Source: Actinomadura opuntiae
GTDB taxonomy: Bacteria; Actinomycetota; Actinomycetes; Streptosporangiales; Streptosporangiaceae
NCBI RefSeq assembly: GCF_030283205.1
Contig: NZ_JASNWF010000017.1
Location: 124,001 to 188,000, forward strand
Length of the DNA stretch: 64,000 bases
Direction: 5' to 3'
Shown here: positions 8,307-16,241 of the stretch, one piece after another
How the letters are laid out: each line of letters starts with the position of its first letter
How positions within the stretch are numbered: position 1 is the stretch's first letter
Made by a program: the position numbers and the translations under genes
Notes under the pieces: generated by a model
The model's database searches: none
What the model saw: the letters and a program-made list of their open reading frames with translations, nothing else
Told to the model about the DNA's origin: nothing

Positions 8307-9124
8307 TTCGCCGTTTTCGGGGGGGCGACCCCCCGGGCCCCCCGATGTGGGGGCTTCGCCCCCACGCCCCCTTTGGGGCTTCGCCCCTTGCCCCCTCGGG
8401 CTTCGCCCTCGTCTTGTCTGTGCGGGTTGGTGCTCTGCGCCCTGTTGGGGCTTCTGCTCTTGGTTGCTTCTGTGTTCCGGAACTCGGTGGGTAGGTGACG
8501 CTGCGAACCTCAGCGGTTCGTCGCCGCGGTGCGCATCGCGCAGTGCCAGACTGGCTGCGCGAATCCCGTGCGCTCCTGCGCCGCATGCCGGAAACCGGCG
8601 ACCACGTGCGGGGTGAGGTGCTCGTTAGCTCGGCTTGGCCCGAACAGGTAATACAGGAGCCCGGCTGGACGTCGTCCAGTCGCCGCACCGTACGAATCAT
8701 ACTTCGGCGTAGCGTTCCATGTTCCTTGGTATTTGTCCGGTCGCGGGCATTTCCTGGACGACCTGATTGAGGTTCACGTCGACCCGGTTCATGGCTCGCG
8801 TTGCGGCGTCCAAATTCGAATACAGTTCACGCAGCAGCATTCTCAATCGAGGATTGCCTTGTCGTGACCGGTCTCATGCTTAAGTGTGCATTCTGGATGT
8901 CGCGATATCCAGAAGAGTAGCTATAAGGCTTATAACTTGCTCCACGATGCAGCGCTTGTCAGAGAGACGTCCCGGTAGGTGCGTCGTTGGGGATGATGTA
9001 GTGTGACGCCCCGTGTTATTGGCCGCTTGTTAGGAACGGCTAAGTAGGGATTAGATTCGTTGGCAGTGGACTCTCCGGCGCAAGATCTCCGATAATTGGA
9101 GTGTGGGTCTCATGCCCGCCAGGG
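8268..9124. other. Gene-poor stretch inside the left end of the element
   Basis: I see no convincing gene here. The first 250 bp contain GC-palindromes: a GGGGGGG-CGA-CCCCCC element at 8319-8334 and three CTTCG-loop hairpins at 8347-8408. From about 8640 the composition becomes visibly AT-richer. Two perfect inverted repeats lie at 8891-8914 (TTCTGGAT/ATCCAGAA) and 8922-8934 (TATAAG-G-CTTATA). The segment 8445-8529 is about 85% identical to 17936-18019. Confidence 0.7.
8347..8408. repeat. Array of three GC hairpins with CTTCG loops
   Basis: A perfect 7-bp stem GTGGGGG/CCCCCAC encloses CTTCG at 8347-8365. GGGG-CTTCG-CCCC follows at 8375-8387 and GGG-CTTCG-CCC at 8398-8408. A related GGGGG-CTTCG-CCCCC lies at 17906-17920 beside the other att copy. 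They may act as transcription terminators or mRNA-stabilising ends. Confidence 0.6.
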
Positions 9125-9331
9125 TCAGAGGTCGAGGGCGTCGGCCTTGATCTGGCTGAGAAGGGTTGCCAGCTCGTCGCGGGTGAAGGCCAGGTGCGGG
9201 CCATCTGGGTCTTTGGAGTCTCGGAAGCCGATGACTCGGGCTCCGAGTTCGGCTGTCTCGACGCAGTTGCCCTCTCTGGTGTAGGTCGACGTTCTCCACG
9301 CCGTGCTCTTCGACACCCTCGCCGTGGTCAT
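9125..9331 (-). CDS. DUF397 domain protein
   Basis: The 68-residue protein has the DUF397 pattern: STAWRTSTYTREGNCVETAEL, then IGFRDSKDPDGPHLAFTRDELATLL. Such small proteins are typically partnered in actinomycetes with XRE-family regulators carrying DUF5753, and one lies at 10216-11079. The WhiJ-like pairs influence development or secondary metabolism in Streptomyces. A toxin-antitoxin-like or regulator-antagonist relation is possible. No enzymatic motif is present. Confidence 0.85.
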   Translation of the reverse strand: MTTARVSKSTAWRTSTYTREGNCVETAELGARVIGFRDSKDPDGPHLAFTRDELATLLSQIKADALDL

Positions 9332-9439
9332 GCGCGGACGTTAGCCCGCTCTCGAACCCCTTGACCAGAGCGCCGCGGGAAGGAGAGCCTCATGTGTGAG
9401 GTGCCTCTCCTTGCCTCTCTATCGATGACGGAGGCCGTC

Positions 9440-9676
9440 ATGGCGCTACGGTTGCTAGTGATCGACCCCAACACGCAGGGCGGAAACTGCCTGGCTGTCC
9501 ACCTCGACGAGGACACCGGCGACATCCTCTTTCAGGGCTGGACCGAAGCTGATCCGCAGGTGCTCGCCGAGGCCGAGAAGAGCAGTCCTCTCGCGCCTCA
9601 CGAGACGCTGGTGAGGTTCCCTGCCCGGATGCGGGAGACCATCTTGGAGGCGCTTCGTGACGACGCCGGGACCTGA
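9440..9676 (+). CDS. Small conserved-type protein before DUF6879 gene
   Basis: The 78-residue protein (MALRLLVIDPNTQGGNCLAV...) has no recognised domain. The ATG at 9440 is chosen because GGAGG lies 6 bases upstream; earlier in-frame ATGs at 9392 and 9425 lack this. Its 3' end overlaps the next gene by 20 bp, so the two are translationally coupled. With the following DUF6879 and XRE/DUF5753 genes it forms an actinomycete regulatory set of unknown output. Confidence 0.6.
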   Translation: MALRLLVIDPNTQGGNCLAVHLDEDTGDILFQGWTEADPQVLAEAEKSSPLAPHETLVRFPARMRETILEALRDDAGT

Positions 9677-10196
9677 CGATCTCGACGCAGAGGACTTCGC
9701 GGCGCTGTTCGCGACGGTGCGGCGTACGGCGGTTCACCTGGAGTTGAGGGATGCCTACACGCCCGATGATCCGCTGTTCCAGCGCTGGCTGGACGGTCAG
9801 GTGACCCCTGCCGACATCGCCGAGCACGAGCACGAGTGGGCCGAGATCGTACGGGCGACGGTCGGACGCGGTGTCACCATGCGCCGTGCCCGGGTCGTCT
9901 CTGAGCCTCTGGCGCCATTCACCCGATTCGAGTACGACGGGGCGGGGGTGCTCAATGAGGCGGCCGGCGAACAGGTCCGCTGGTTGCCTCGTCGGCAGGC
10001 GGCTGGCCTGTGCTTGCCCGCCAACGACTACTGGGTCCTGGACGGTCGTCTCGTCCGGTTCGGCTACTTCTCCGGTGTCGGGGACTATCTTGGCGCGGAA
10101 CTGACCGACGATCCGGCGCTGGTGGAGCAGTGCGGCAGCGCTTTCGAGGCAGCATGGAAACGAGCGATTCCGCATAAGGACTACCGCCCGCAGTAG
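9657..10196 (+). CDS. DUF6879 family protein
   Basis: The 179-residue protein resembles the DUF6879 family: an acidic N-terminus, LELRDAYTPDDPLFQRWLDG, RRARVVSEPLAPFTRFEYDGA, and a C-terminal WVLDGRLVRFGYFSG. The function is unknown. Members usually sit beside XRE/DUF5753 regulators, as here. A GTG start follows TTGGAGG and overlaps the previous gene. There are no signal peptide or membrane segments. Confidence 0.7.
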   Translation: MTTPGPDDLDAEDFAALFATVRRTAVHLELRDAYTPDDPLFQRWLDGQVTPADIAEHEHEWAEIVRATVGRGVTMRRARVVSEPLAPFTRFEYDGAGVLNEAAGEQVRWLPRRQAAGLCLPANDYWVLDGRLVRFGYFSGVGDYLGAELTDDPALVEQCGSAFEAAWKRAIPHKDYRPQ

Positions 10197-10215
10197 CCGA
10201 TTCGACACTGAGACC

Positions 10216-11079
10216 GTGCCTCCACCCCAGTACCCGGCCGTTCAGGCGGCTCGGCAGGCCCTCGCCGACCGTTTGCGCGAGATCCGGCTGAACTCCGGGA
10301 TCAAGACCAAGTACCTCGCCGAGGCCGCCGGATGGGACCGGTGGAAGGTCGGCAAGATCGAGCACGCCCAGCGGGCGCCGACCGTCGCCGACATCAGGGC
10401 CTGGTGCCGCATCTGTGACGCCGATGACCAGTGCGACGACCTCATCGCGGCTCTGCAGTCCGCGGACTCCGCTTACGCGACCTGGAAGCGGCTCCAGCGA
10501 GGTAAGGGCGGCTTGAGGCGGCTCCAGGAGAGCCGCCTTGCCTTGTACGAGGGCGCCTCCACCGACTGGACGTACTGTTCTCAGGTCGTGCCTGGTCTCC
10601 TCCAGACTCGTGACTACGTCACTGAGCTGCTTACTCTCGTCTCCCGCCGATCAGGCGGGCCCGATGACGATGTTCCAGGAGCTGCGGCGGCCCGCATAGA
10701 TCGGCAGCGCGTGCTGTGGCGACCTGGTCGCAAGTTCCTGTTCCTGATGGAAGAGGCGGCGCTGTATTACCGGCTCGGTGAGCCACAGGTGATGGTCAAT
10801 CAGCTATCGCACTTGGCCGACATCACTGCCTCCGCGATCCCTTCGGTGGCGCTGGGAGTGCTGCCCTTCTCGCGCCCGCGTTCTCAGTGGGTGCTGGAGA
10901 ACTTCACCGTGTTCGACGGCAACAAGGTTGAGGTGGAGATCCTGTCGGCACTGGTCACTATCACCGCGCCTGGCGAGGTCTCCCTGTATCTGGCGGCGTT
11001 CGAGGATCTCTACCGCTCAGCGGTCTTCGGGGACGAGGCGGGGAGGCTGATCGAGGCAGCAGCCGGCACCTACGGCTGA
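10216..11079 (+). CDS. XRE-family regulator with DUF5753 domain
   Basis: The 287-residue protein starts at a GTG. The N-terminal helix-turn-helix (LADRLREIRLNSGIKTKYLAEAAGWDRWKVGKIEHAQR, about 15-52) is followed by the DUF5753 region (YEGASTDWTYCSQVVPGLLQTRDY, then FLMEEAALYYRLG). This is the WhiJ-type architecture of multigene actinomycete families, usually paired with DUF397 proteins such as 9125-9331. It likely regulates genes of this cargo region. The ligand and operator are unknown. Confidence 0.87.
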   Translation: MPPPQYPAVQAARQALADRLREIRLNSGIKTKYLAEAAGWDRWKVGKIEHAQRAPTVADIRAWCRICDADDQCDDLIAALQSADSAYATWKRLQRGKGGLRRLQESRLALYEGASTDWTYCSQVVPGLLQTRDYVTELLTLVSRRSGGPDDDVPGAAAARIDRQRVLWRPGRKFLFLMEEAALYYRLGEPQVMVNQLSHLADITASAIPSVALGVLPFSRPRSQWVLENFTVFDGNKVEVEILSALVTITAPGEVSLYLAAFEDLYRSAVFGDEAGRLIEAAAGTYG

Positions 11080-11206
11080 AGTTGCCTGCCTCCTTTTGCC
11101 TCTCTTCTGGCATCGGACACCTGTGAAGAGCCAGTGTGTGTGACACGAAGTCCGTCGCCTGGCGTGGCGCTACAGGACGGGCCCGGTTCCGACTCGGGAG
11201 TCACCG

Positions 11207-11623
11207 ATGACGACAGCAGCGCAGGAGACCCGCAAGATCCTGATGGATCACGAGTTCCTCTCGACACCGGCCGCGGTGAGCATCACCCGCCGCGCTGCGG
11301 TACGCGCTCTCGTCGTGTGGGGGCTCTCCGAGGCCCAAGCGGAAGACTTCGAGCTGGTGGTGTCCGAACTGGTGACGAACGCGGTGACGCAGGCACGGCA
11401 CAAGAGGATCAAGGTCCGGATCTGCGAAGAGGTCATCAACACACTCACCATCGAGGTCTGGGATTCAGTCCCGGCGCCGCCTCACCGCGAGGCTCCGAGT
11501 CTCGACGCCGAGGACGGGCGTGGGCTCCTCATCGTCGAGCAGTTGGCCGCTCACTACGGCTGGCGGCCCGGCGATGAAGGCAAGTGGGTCTTCGCCGTTC
11601 TGGAGGTGCCTCCCAATGTCTGA
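11207..11623 (+). CDS. ATP-binding protein, RsbW-like HATPase
   Basis: The 138-residue single-domain GHKL ATPase has an N-box ELVVSELVTNAVTQAR, a G1-type aspartate in VWDSV and a G2-type EDGRGLLIVEQLAA. The fold is that of anti-sigma-factor kinases (RsbW/SpoIIAB). Many actinomycete copies are orphan regulators. Its stop overlaps the start of the next small gene (ATGTCTGA), indicating coupling. It lies upstream of the radical SAM gene, and whether it regulates that gene is unknown. Confidence 0.82.
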   Translation: MTTAAQETRKILMDHEFLSTPAAVSITRRAAVRALVVWGLSEAQAEDFELVVSELVTNAVTQARHKRIKVRICEEVINTLTIEVWDSVPAPPHREAPSLDAEDGRGLLIVEQLAAHYGWRPGDEGKWVFAVLEVPPNV

Positions 11624-11795
11624 GAACACTGCGGTCGTCGCTGGCCAGACCCTCGTTTCCGTTCGAGCCGCGTTGGAGATCGCCCACGGCGCATACGAGC
11701 AGGCGATGGTGCAGCACGGCTTGTTGCCTGCCTCCATCAAGACCATCCGGGCGATGGCCGAGCAGAACATCACGGCACTGGAGGACGAGGAGTAG
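11616..11795 (+). CDS. Small hypothetical protein upstream of radical SAM gene
   Basis: The 59-residue protein (MSENTAVVAGQTLVSVRAAL... ending ALEDEE) is predicted mostly helical. It overlaps the HATPase gene by 8 bp, so translation is probably coupled. It lacks cysteines and does not look like the substrate of the radical SAM enzyme, although a leader or partner role cannot be excluded. No family recognised. Confidence 0.5.
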   Translation: MSENTAVVAGQTLVSVRAALEIAHGAYEQAMVQHGLLPASIKTIRAMAEQNITALEDEE

Positions 11796-11867
11796 TCCTC
11801 GCAAAGACACTTCTGGGCTCACGGCGAGGCCGCGCCGGGCCTGGACCACCCCACTGGAGGGGACACG

Positions 11868-12974
11868 ATGCATCAGCTCATCGCGAGCCCGACCACCCAT
11901 GAGCACGTTTTACTCCGTCCCGGATCGAAAAAGGCCCTACGCATCGGCGCCGGCCGCTTCCGCGAACTCCAGCGAGCTACGGTCTGCCCTGCCTGGCTCG
12001 TTGACGCGAGCCGACAAGTATGGGGACTGGACCTCGGAAACGCCCTCATGGACGGCACAGTCGTCGTCCGGCGGCCGACCCCGTACGGCTTCGTCAGAGC
12101 CACGCACGAGGTCAACCTCGGCTGCAACTTCGACTGCGAGCACTGCTACCTGGGGCTGAAGAAATTCGAGGGCATGTCATGGGAGAACAGGGAGAAGACG
12201 CTCCGCGTTCTCCGCGACGCCGGCGTGCTCTGGCTCCAGCTCACCGGCGGCGAGCCTTTGATCGACCGGTTCTTCCCCGAGGTCTACAGGCTGGCCTACG
12301 ACCTCGGGATGATGCTCTCCATTCTGTCGAACGGCTCCCGCCTCCATATTCCCTCGATCATCGAACTCCTCGCCGAGCGCCGACCTCACCAGATCACGGT
12401 CAGCGTCTACGGCGCGACGGCCGAGAGCTACGAGGGGCTGACCCGGCGACGGGGAGCGTTCAAGTCATTCATCAACGGCGTCCACGCTGCCCTCGAAGCG
12501 GACCTTCCGCTGTCCTTCAGCCTGGTCATCACTCAGCACAACGCGGCAGAGCTTGACGCCATGAAGGCGTTCTCCGATCGGTTGGGCGTGCCCAACGACG
12601 TCTACTCCAACATGTCGCCCACCATCCATGGGGGCGCCGAGACCCTTGCCGTCACAGAGCATCTGCGCAAGCGCAAGCCCTTCGCGGGCTGCAACGCCGG
12701 TCACACCTTCTTCCACGTCGACCCGTACGGCAAGGCGTCCATCTGCAAGATCGGCCGCGAACCGAACGTGGACCTCATCACCGAAGGGGTCGAAGGTCTG
12801 CTCCGCCTCAACGACATCGCCGATGGACTGCTGCTGCGGCAGGGCGGCTGCACCGGATGCAGCCTCCAGGGAACGTGCGGCACCTGTATGCCGCTTGTCC
12901 AGCTGTATCGCAAGGCCCAAGCCCCGCTGTCGACCTACTGCCAGCACGGAAACAGGAAGGTGGTGACCGCCTGA
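11868..12974 (+). CDS. Radical SAM/SPASM peptide-maturase-like enzyme
   Basis: The 368-residue protein has the radical SAM cluster motif CNFDCEHCY (Cys 86, 90, 93) and LTGGEP (125-130) for SAM binding. The C-terminal half carries a SPASM-type cysteine array (FAGCNAG, SICKIG, GCTGCSLQGTCGTC, TYCQHG) expected to hold auxiliary iron-sulfur clusters. SPASM proteins commonly modify ribosomal peptides. The first 80 residues could include a peptide-recognition fold, but this is unproven. A strong GGAGGGG precedes the ATG. The stop overlaps the start of a 43-residue peptide gene by one base, the usual sign of an enzyme-substrate pair. Confidence 0.88.
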   Translation: MHQLIASPTTHEHVLLRPGSKKALRIGAGRFRELQRATVCPAWLVDASRQVWGLDLGNALMDGTVVVRRPTPYGFVRATHEVNLGCNFDCEHCYLGLKKFEGMSWENREKTLRVLRDAGVLWLQLTGGEPLIDRFFPEVYRLAYDLGMMLSILSNGSRLHIPSIIELLAERRPHQITVSVYGATAESYEGLTRRRGAFKSFINGVHAALEADLPLSFSLVITQHNAAELDAMKAFSDRLGVPNDVYSNMSPTIHGGAETLAVTEHLRKRKPFAGCNAGHTFFHVDPYGKASICKIGREPNVDLITEGVEGLLRLNDIADGLLLRQGGCTGCSLQGTCGTCMPLVQLYRKAQAPLSTYCQHGNRKVVTA

Positions 12975-13105
12975 TGGCCGCTGTCGCTGTCGAGATCGGT
13001 CCTCGGCCGTTGGACGACGACGAGATCCAGGTTGTCTCGGACGTGGATGACCTGGTGTCGGACGACCGGTGCTCGTGCGCGGTCGGTGACGACCAGCCGT
13101 ACTAG
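12974..13105 (+). CDS. Candidate RiPP precursor peptide (43 aa)
   Basis: The peptide begins MAAVAVEIGPRPLDDDEIQV and ends SDDRCSCAVGDDQPY, with its only two cysteines spaced as Cys-Ser-Cys at 33 and 35. It has an acidic leader-like first part and a short C-terminal candidate core. The ATG overlaps the radical SAM stop (TGATG), so it is translationally coupled. This is the arrangement of rSAM-modified peptides such as sactipeptides, ranthipeptides or mycofactocin, but the sequence matches none I know. Thioether or C-C crosslinking in the CSC region is a guess. Confidence 0.6.
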   Translation: MAAVAVEIGPRPLDDDEIQVVSDVDDLVSDDRCSCAVGDDQPY

Positions 13106-13140
13106 AGGCTAGTCAGCGGGACCGTCCCCTAACGTAGGGG
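13101..13140 (+). promoter_or_regulatory. Two inverted repeats after the peptide gene
   Basis: ACTAG-AGG-CTAGT (13101-13113) overlaps the peptide stop codon, and CCCCT-AACGT-AGGGG (13126-13140) follows. Their place between the abundant-peptide candidate and the kinase gene suits an operator and a partial terminator or attenuator. Confidence 0.45.
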
Positions 13141-13174
13141 GCGGCCCTGGCTGTCGGGGAAGACGGGGAAGTTG

Positions 13175-13981
13175 ATGGCAGTCGAACGGATGCATTGGGC
13201 CGACATGCCAGCGGCCGCCCGAGAGACGGTCGAAGGCTGTACCGGGAGCATCTACTCGGCAACGACCATGTCCGAGGGCAAGAACTCTGCGATCGCCGCT
13301 GTACTCGACGCCGAACGAGGGAGGCTCTTCGTCAAGGGACTGCGCCGAGACTATGCGCGCCGTTGGACGCAGGAGATGGAGGCGACGGTCGCGCCGTTCG
13401 TCGAAGAGATCTCTCCCCGCTGCCTCCTTCGACATGTCAGCGATGACTGGGATCTGCTCGTCTTCGACGTCGTTGAAGGTCGGCACGCCAGTTACGCACC
13501 CGATTCGCCCGATCTTCCTCTACTGATCGAGACCATGAAGAAGTTGGGCTCGATCCCTGCTCCCGACCTTCCCATCAAGCGGGCCGAGCAGCGCTGGAAG
13601 CCCTACGTCGTTGAGCCCGAACACGCGCAACTACTGGCCGGTCAAGCGCTCCTGCACACCGACTACGTGCCGGACAACGTCATCATCAGCACCGGACGGG
13701 CGGTATTGATCGACTGGGCGTGGCCGACCAGGGGCGCCGGATGGGTGGACCCAGCGTGTCTGGTTCTGCGGCTCATGGCCAGCGGGCACAGCGCCGCACA
13801 AGCCGAAGAGTTGGTAACTCCGCTCCCGGCCTGGTCGACGGCCTCACGTGCTGCTCTAGCTGCCTTCGCGGTGGCGAGTGTGAACCTGTGGACTGAGATC
13901 GCCGGGCAAGACCAGTCGTCATGGACCAAGGCCATGGAACTGGCGGCGAGGGAGTGGGCGGCCTACCAGGCAGCGGGCTGA
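13175..13981 (+). CDS. Aminoglycoside-phosphotransferase-like (APH) kinase
   Basis: The 268-residue protein has an APH/choline-kinase fold: catalytic loop LLHTDYVPDNVII (HxDxxxxN) and metal-binding LIDWAW. An upstream in-frame TTG (13172) adds one residue; the ATG after GGGGAAG is taken. It lies 69 bp behind the peptide gene, so it may act on the peptide product, confer self-protection, or be an unrelated small-molecule kinase. True aminoglycoside resistance is not implied. The N-terminal lysine region (LFVKGLRRDYARR) is recognisable. Confidence 0.75.
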   Translation: MAVERMHWADMPAAARETVEGCTGSIYSATTMSEGKNSAIAAVLDAERGRLFVKGLRRDYARRWTQEMEATVAPFVEEISPRCLLRHVSDDWDLLVFDVVEGRHASYAPDSPDLPLLIETMKKLGSIPAPDLPIKRAEQRWKPYVVEPEHAQLLAGQALLHTDYVPDNVIISTGRAVLIDWAWPTRGAGWVDPACLVLRLMASGHSAAQAEELVTPLPAWSTASRAALAAFAVASVNLWTEIAGQDQSSWTKAMELAAREWAAYQAAG

Positions 13982-14143
13982 GGGCCGCCCGAGCGCAAGG
14001 GCAGGTACGAGGGAGACGTCCTCTGTGGGCTAGTCGCCTGTCCGCACGTCAAACAATAAGTCACTCGCCAGACTATTGACTCCGATGGGCCATACGGGGT
14101 CAAGTTGCAACTCTGAAGGGGTTTGTCCTGATTTGGGGTGTGC

Positions 14144-14920
14144 ATGGGTACCTCATCGAAGCTGCGCGGGCCGCGGGGGAGCAGTTGGGACAGTGCTGCC
14201 AAGCAGGTACGGGATTGGGTACGAGAGGGGCTCGACCCTGGAGACGCTCAGGAGACGGAGGCTTCGGGCAGAGAGGCAGCCTGGGCCTACCGCGAAGCGT
14301 TGGCGGAGACGCTACGGAAAGATCCAGATGCTTTTGGGCTCCGGGCGGCCCTCGTTGAAGCTGGCCAACGCCTGATCGAGGCCTGGGAGTGGCTGCAGGA
14401 GGGAGACGACTCGCCGCTGGGCTCAAGCCCGGGGACGGCTGCAGAGTGGGATGGCGCCTTCGCTGCGCGCTTCGTGGATGCGGTAGCCGGAGATGGGAGC
14501 ACCGTTGCCACGGCTGCGGTCCGCCGAGCGACAGCCGGCCCAATCCTCGATCGTCTGATCGCCGGGCTTGGGGGTGAGGGGGCTGAGGAGGCATCCCCCA
14601 ACGCAGGGATGCATTTTCCCGACGATCTATTCTGTGCGATCTACGAACTGTTCTTCGCTGATGCGGTGAGTGAGTTCATCAAGACCATCATCGCCGAAAA
14701 AATCAAACTTGCCGTGCCGGTCCTCCACGTAATTGACCCTGCGGGCCATGTCGCCTCCTGGGTCGCCGAGCGTATTCGCGCAGTGCTGCCTCTGCCATGC
14801 GAAGCCAAGGCGGATGCGGGTGAAGGCGCTCCTTCAATCGCGGACCTGGGGCGTGACCTCCTGGTGGAGACGGTGGATCGGGCCCTGGGGATCGCCCCAG
14901 GCGATGGGACGCTGTCATGA
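14144..14920 (+). CDS. qatB: QatB-like anti-phage protein
   Basis: The 258-residue protein begins MGTSSKLRGPRGSSWDSAAK, which resembles the N-terminus of QatB from the qatABCD anti-phage system (MGTS then a GP-containing segment). The rest is mainly helical with no catalytic motif. The ATG at 14144 is chosen over an in-frame GTG at 14138 because it yields the family-like N-terminus. Met removal would expose Gly. The stop overlaps the qatC-like start (ATGA). No qatA-type ATPase lies upstream. The assignment rests on the N-terminal motif plus the neighbour. Confidence 0.65.
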   Translation: MGTSSKLRGPRGSSWDSAAKQVRDWVREGLDPGDAQETEASGREAAWAYREALAETLRKDPDAFGLRAALVEAGQRLIEAWEWLQEGDDSPLGSSPGTAAEWDGAFAARFVDAVAGDGSTVATAAVRRATAGPILDRLIAGLGGEGAEEASPNAGMHFPDDLFCAIYELFFADAVSEFIKTIIAEKIKLAVPVLHVIDPAGHVASWVAERIRAVLPLPCEAKADAGEGAPSIADLGRDLLVETVDRALGIAPGDGTLS

Positions 14921-16203
14921 CTACAGCAGCCTGCTTCACCTATCACTTCGGACGCCGCTTTCAGCTCCCGGAGAGTGGTATCACCCAGCTGAAGGACGAA
15001 AATTTCCGGGCAACCGATAAAACCATGCACCAGTTAGGGAGGCGTGCGGGTGAGGTAGCACCATGGGCCGATGACCTCCTTCACATCGCGCGGGCCGTGT
15101 TCCTGGCGGACAAGAGGTCCACACGCCGTGCGGCAGATGACGGATGGACTCGCACTATCTCCTTGACCGTCGAAGTTGTAGACCCCGAGCCCTGGCAATC
15201 CCGCACCGCCGACGTTAACCGGCTACTCGCCTTGCTCACCGGCGACCGATGGCACATCGATTTTGTTGCTGGCGGGGCTCGGTACGCGCCTTCAGATGCT
15301 CCCCTATTCCCATTGGAGGGCGCCGAGGTCGCCTTGTTCTCTGGCGGCCTGGACTCCACCGCATATGCTGCAGACCGGATGCGCACTGGCGGAGGAGCGC
15401 TCGTCCTGGTCTCATATCACGAGCCAGACGATATCGGCTACCAGAGGAAGCTGGTGGGGATGCTGAAAGGGTTGGGAGAGCGCCCGGTCTTTCCCAACGA
15501 GCTCCCGCTCCAAACCTTCGCTGAGAACGGAAAGGCTCTTGAACTCTCCGCACGTTCACGTGGACTACTCTTTCTTGCGACCGCTCTCTATGTCGCCTCC
15601 GGCCACAAGGTGACGACAGTGACTGTTCCTGAAAACGGTCAATTGGCGATCAATCCGCCGCTGACTCCAGCCCGGCCGGCAGCATGCTCTACTCGTTCAG
15701 TGCATCCCACCACGCTGGCGGAGCTCAACCGGTTGGTCGCCAACATCGGAGGCGACATCGAGATCTTAAACCCCTTCGCCGAGTTGACCAAAGGCGAGGT
15801 CTGTATCAAGGCACTTGAGGCAGGCCTATCGGAAAAGGCGCTGTGGACCACAGTGAGTTGTGGGCGTCCGCCGGTCAAGCGGGGGGCAGCGAGCTTCCAT
15901 TGCGGACGTTGCTTCCCCTGTCTCGTGCGCCGCGCGGGACTGCTCAGTGCCACTGGCCGGGACGAAACCCAGTACGAATTTGGTCTCGTTGCTGACGAGG
16001 GGCCATGGCCGGAAGATCTCCACGCCCTTTGGTGGTGGCTGACCCATCGTTTCTCCGAACGAGAATTGCTGGGGGACCTGACACTCCCGGCCACCGCCGA
16101 TCTGTCCGTGACGATGGACGTTATCACACGCGGGCGCGCCGAACTGGCCCAGATGGTTCGTCGCACCTTTGGCCTAGATGATCGCGCAGTCGTACATAAA
16201 TGA
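14917..16203 (+). CDS. qatC: QatC-like QueC-family protein
   Basis: The 428-residue protein has a central PP-loop FSGGLDS (141-147), PENGQLAINPPLTPARP (238-254), and the QueC zinc cysteines C315, C329, C332 and C335. QueC makes the 7-deazaguanine precursor preQ0. QatC is its enlarged homologue in the Qat defence system. An N-terminal extension of about 135 residues absent from housekeeping QueC supports QatC. Other queuosine genes and qatA/qatD are absent here. It is coupled to the QatB-like gene by a 4-bp overlap and probably acts on or with it. Confidence 0.8.
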   Translation: MTTAACFTYHFGRRFQLPESGITQLKDENFRATDKTMHQLGRRAGEVAPWADDLLHIARAVFLADKRSTRRAADDGWTRTISLTVEVVDPEPWQSRTADVNRLLALLTGDRWHIDFVAGGARYAPSDAPLFPLEGAEVALFSGGLDSTAYAADRMRTGGGALVLVSYHEPDDIGYQRKLVGMLKGLGERPVFPNELPLQTFAENGKALELSARSRGLLFLATALYVASGHKVTTVTVPENGQLAINPPLTPARPAACSTRSVHPTTLAELNRLVANIGGDIEILNPFAELTKGEVCIKALEAGLSEKALWTTVSCGRPPVKRGAASFHCGRCFPCLVRRAGLLSATGRDETQYEFGLVADEGPWPEDLHALWWWLTHRFSERELLGDLTLPATADLSVTMDVITRGRAELAQMVRRTFGLDDRAVVHK

Positions 16204-16241
16204 TCCCTGTGGGGACGGCAAGTCGTTCGTCTCTGCCCACG

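Noticed and set aside
8215..8700. 161-codon minus-strand ORF ending AGAGFEPATSGL
   Set aside because: It runs antisense through the tRNA 3' end and GC hairpins. The ending is a well-known translation artefact of tRNA genes; a similar artefact overlaps the second att copy.
15341..15361. QueC-like gene as a housekeeping queuosine enzyme
   Set aside because: It has a long extra N-terminus, is coupled to a QatB-like gene, and has no queD/queE/queF neighbours.
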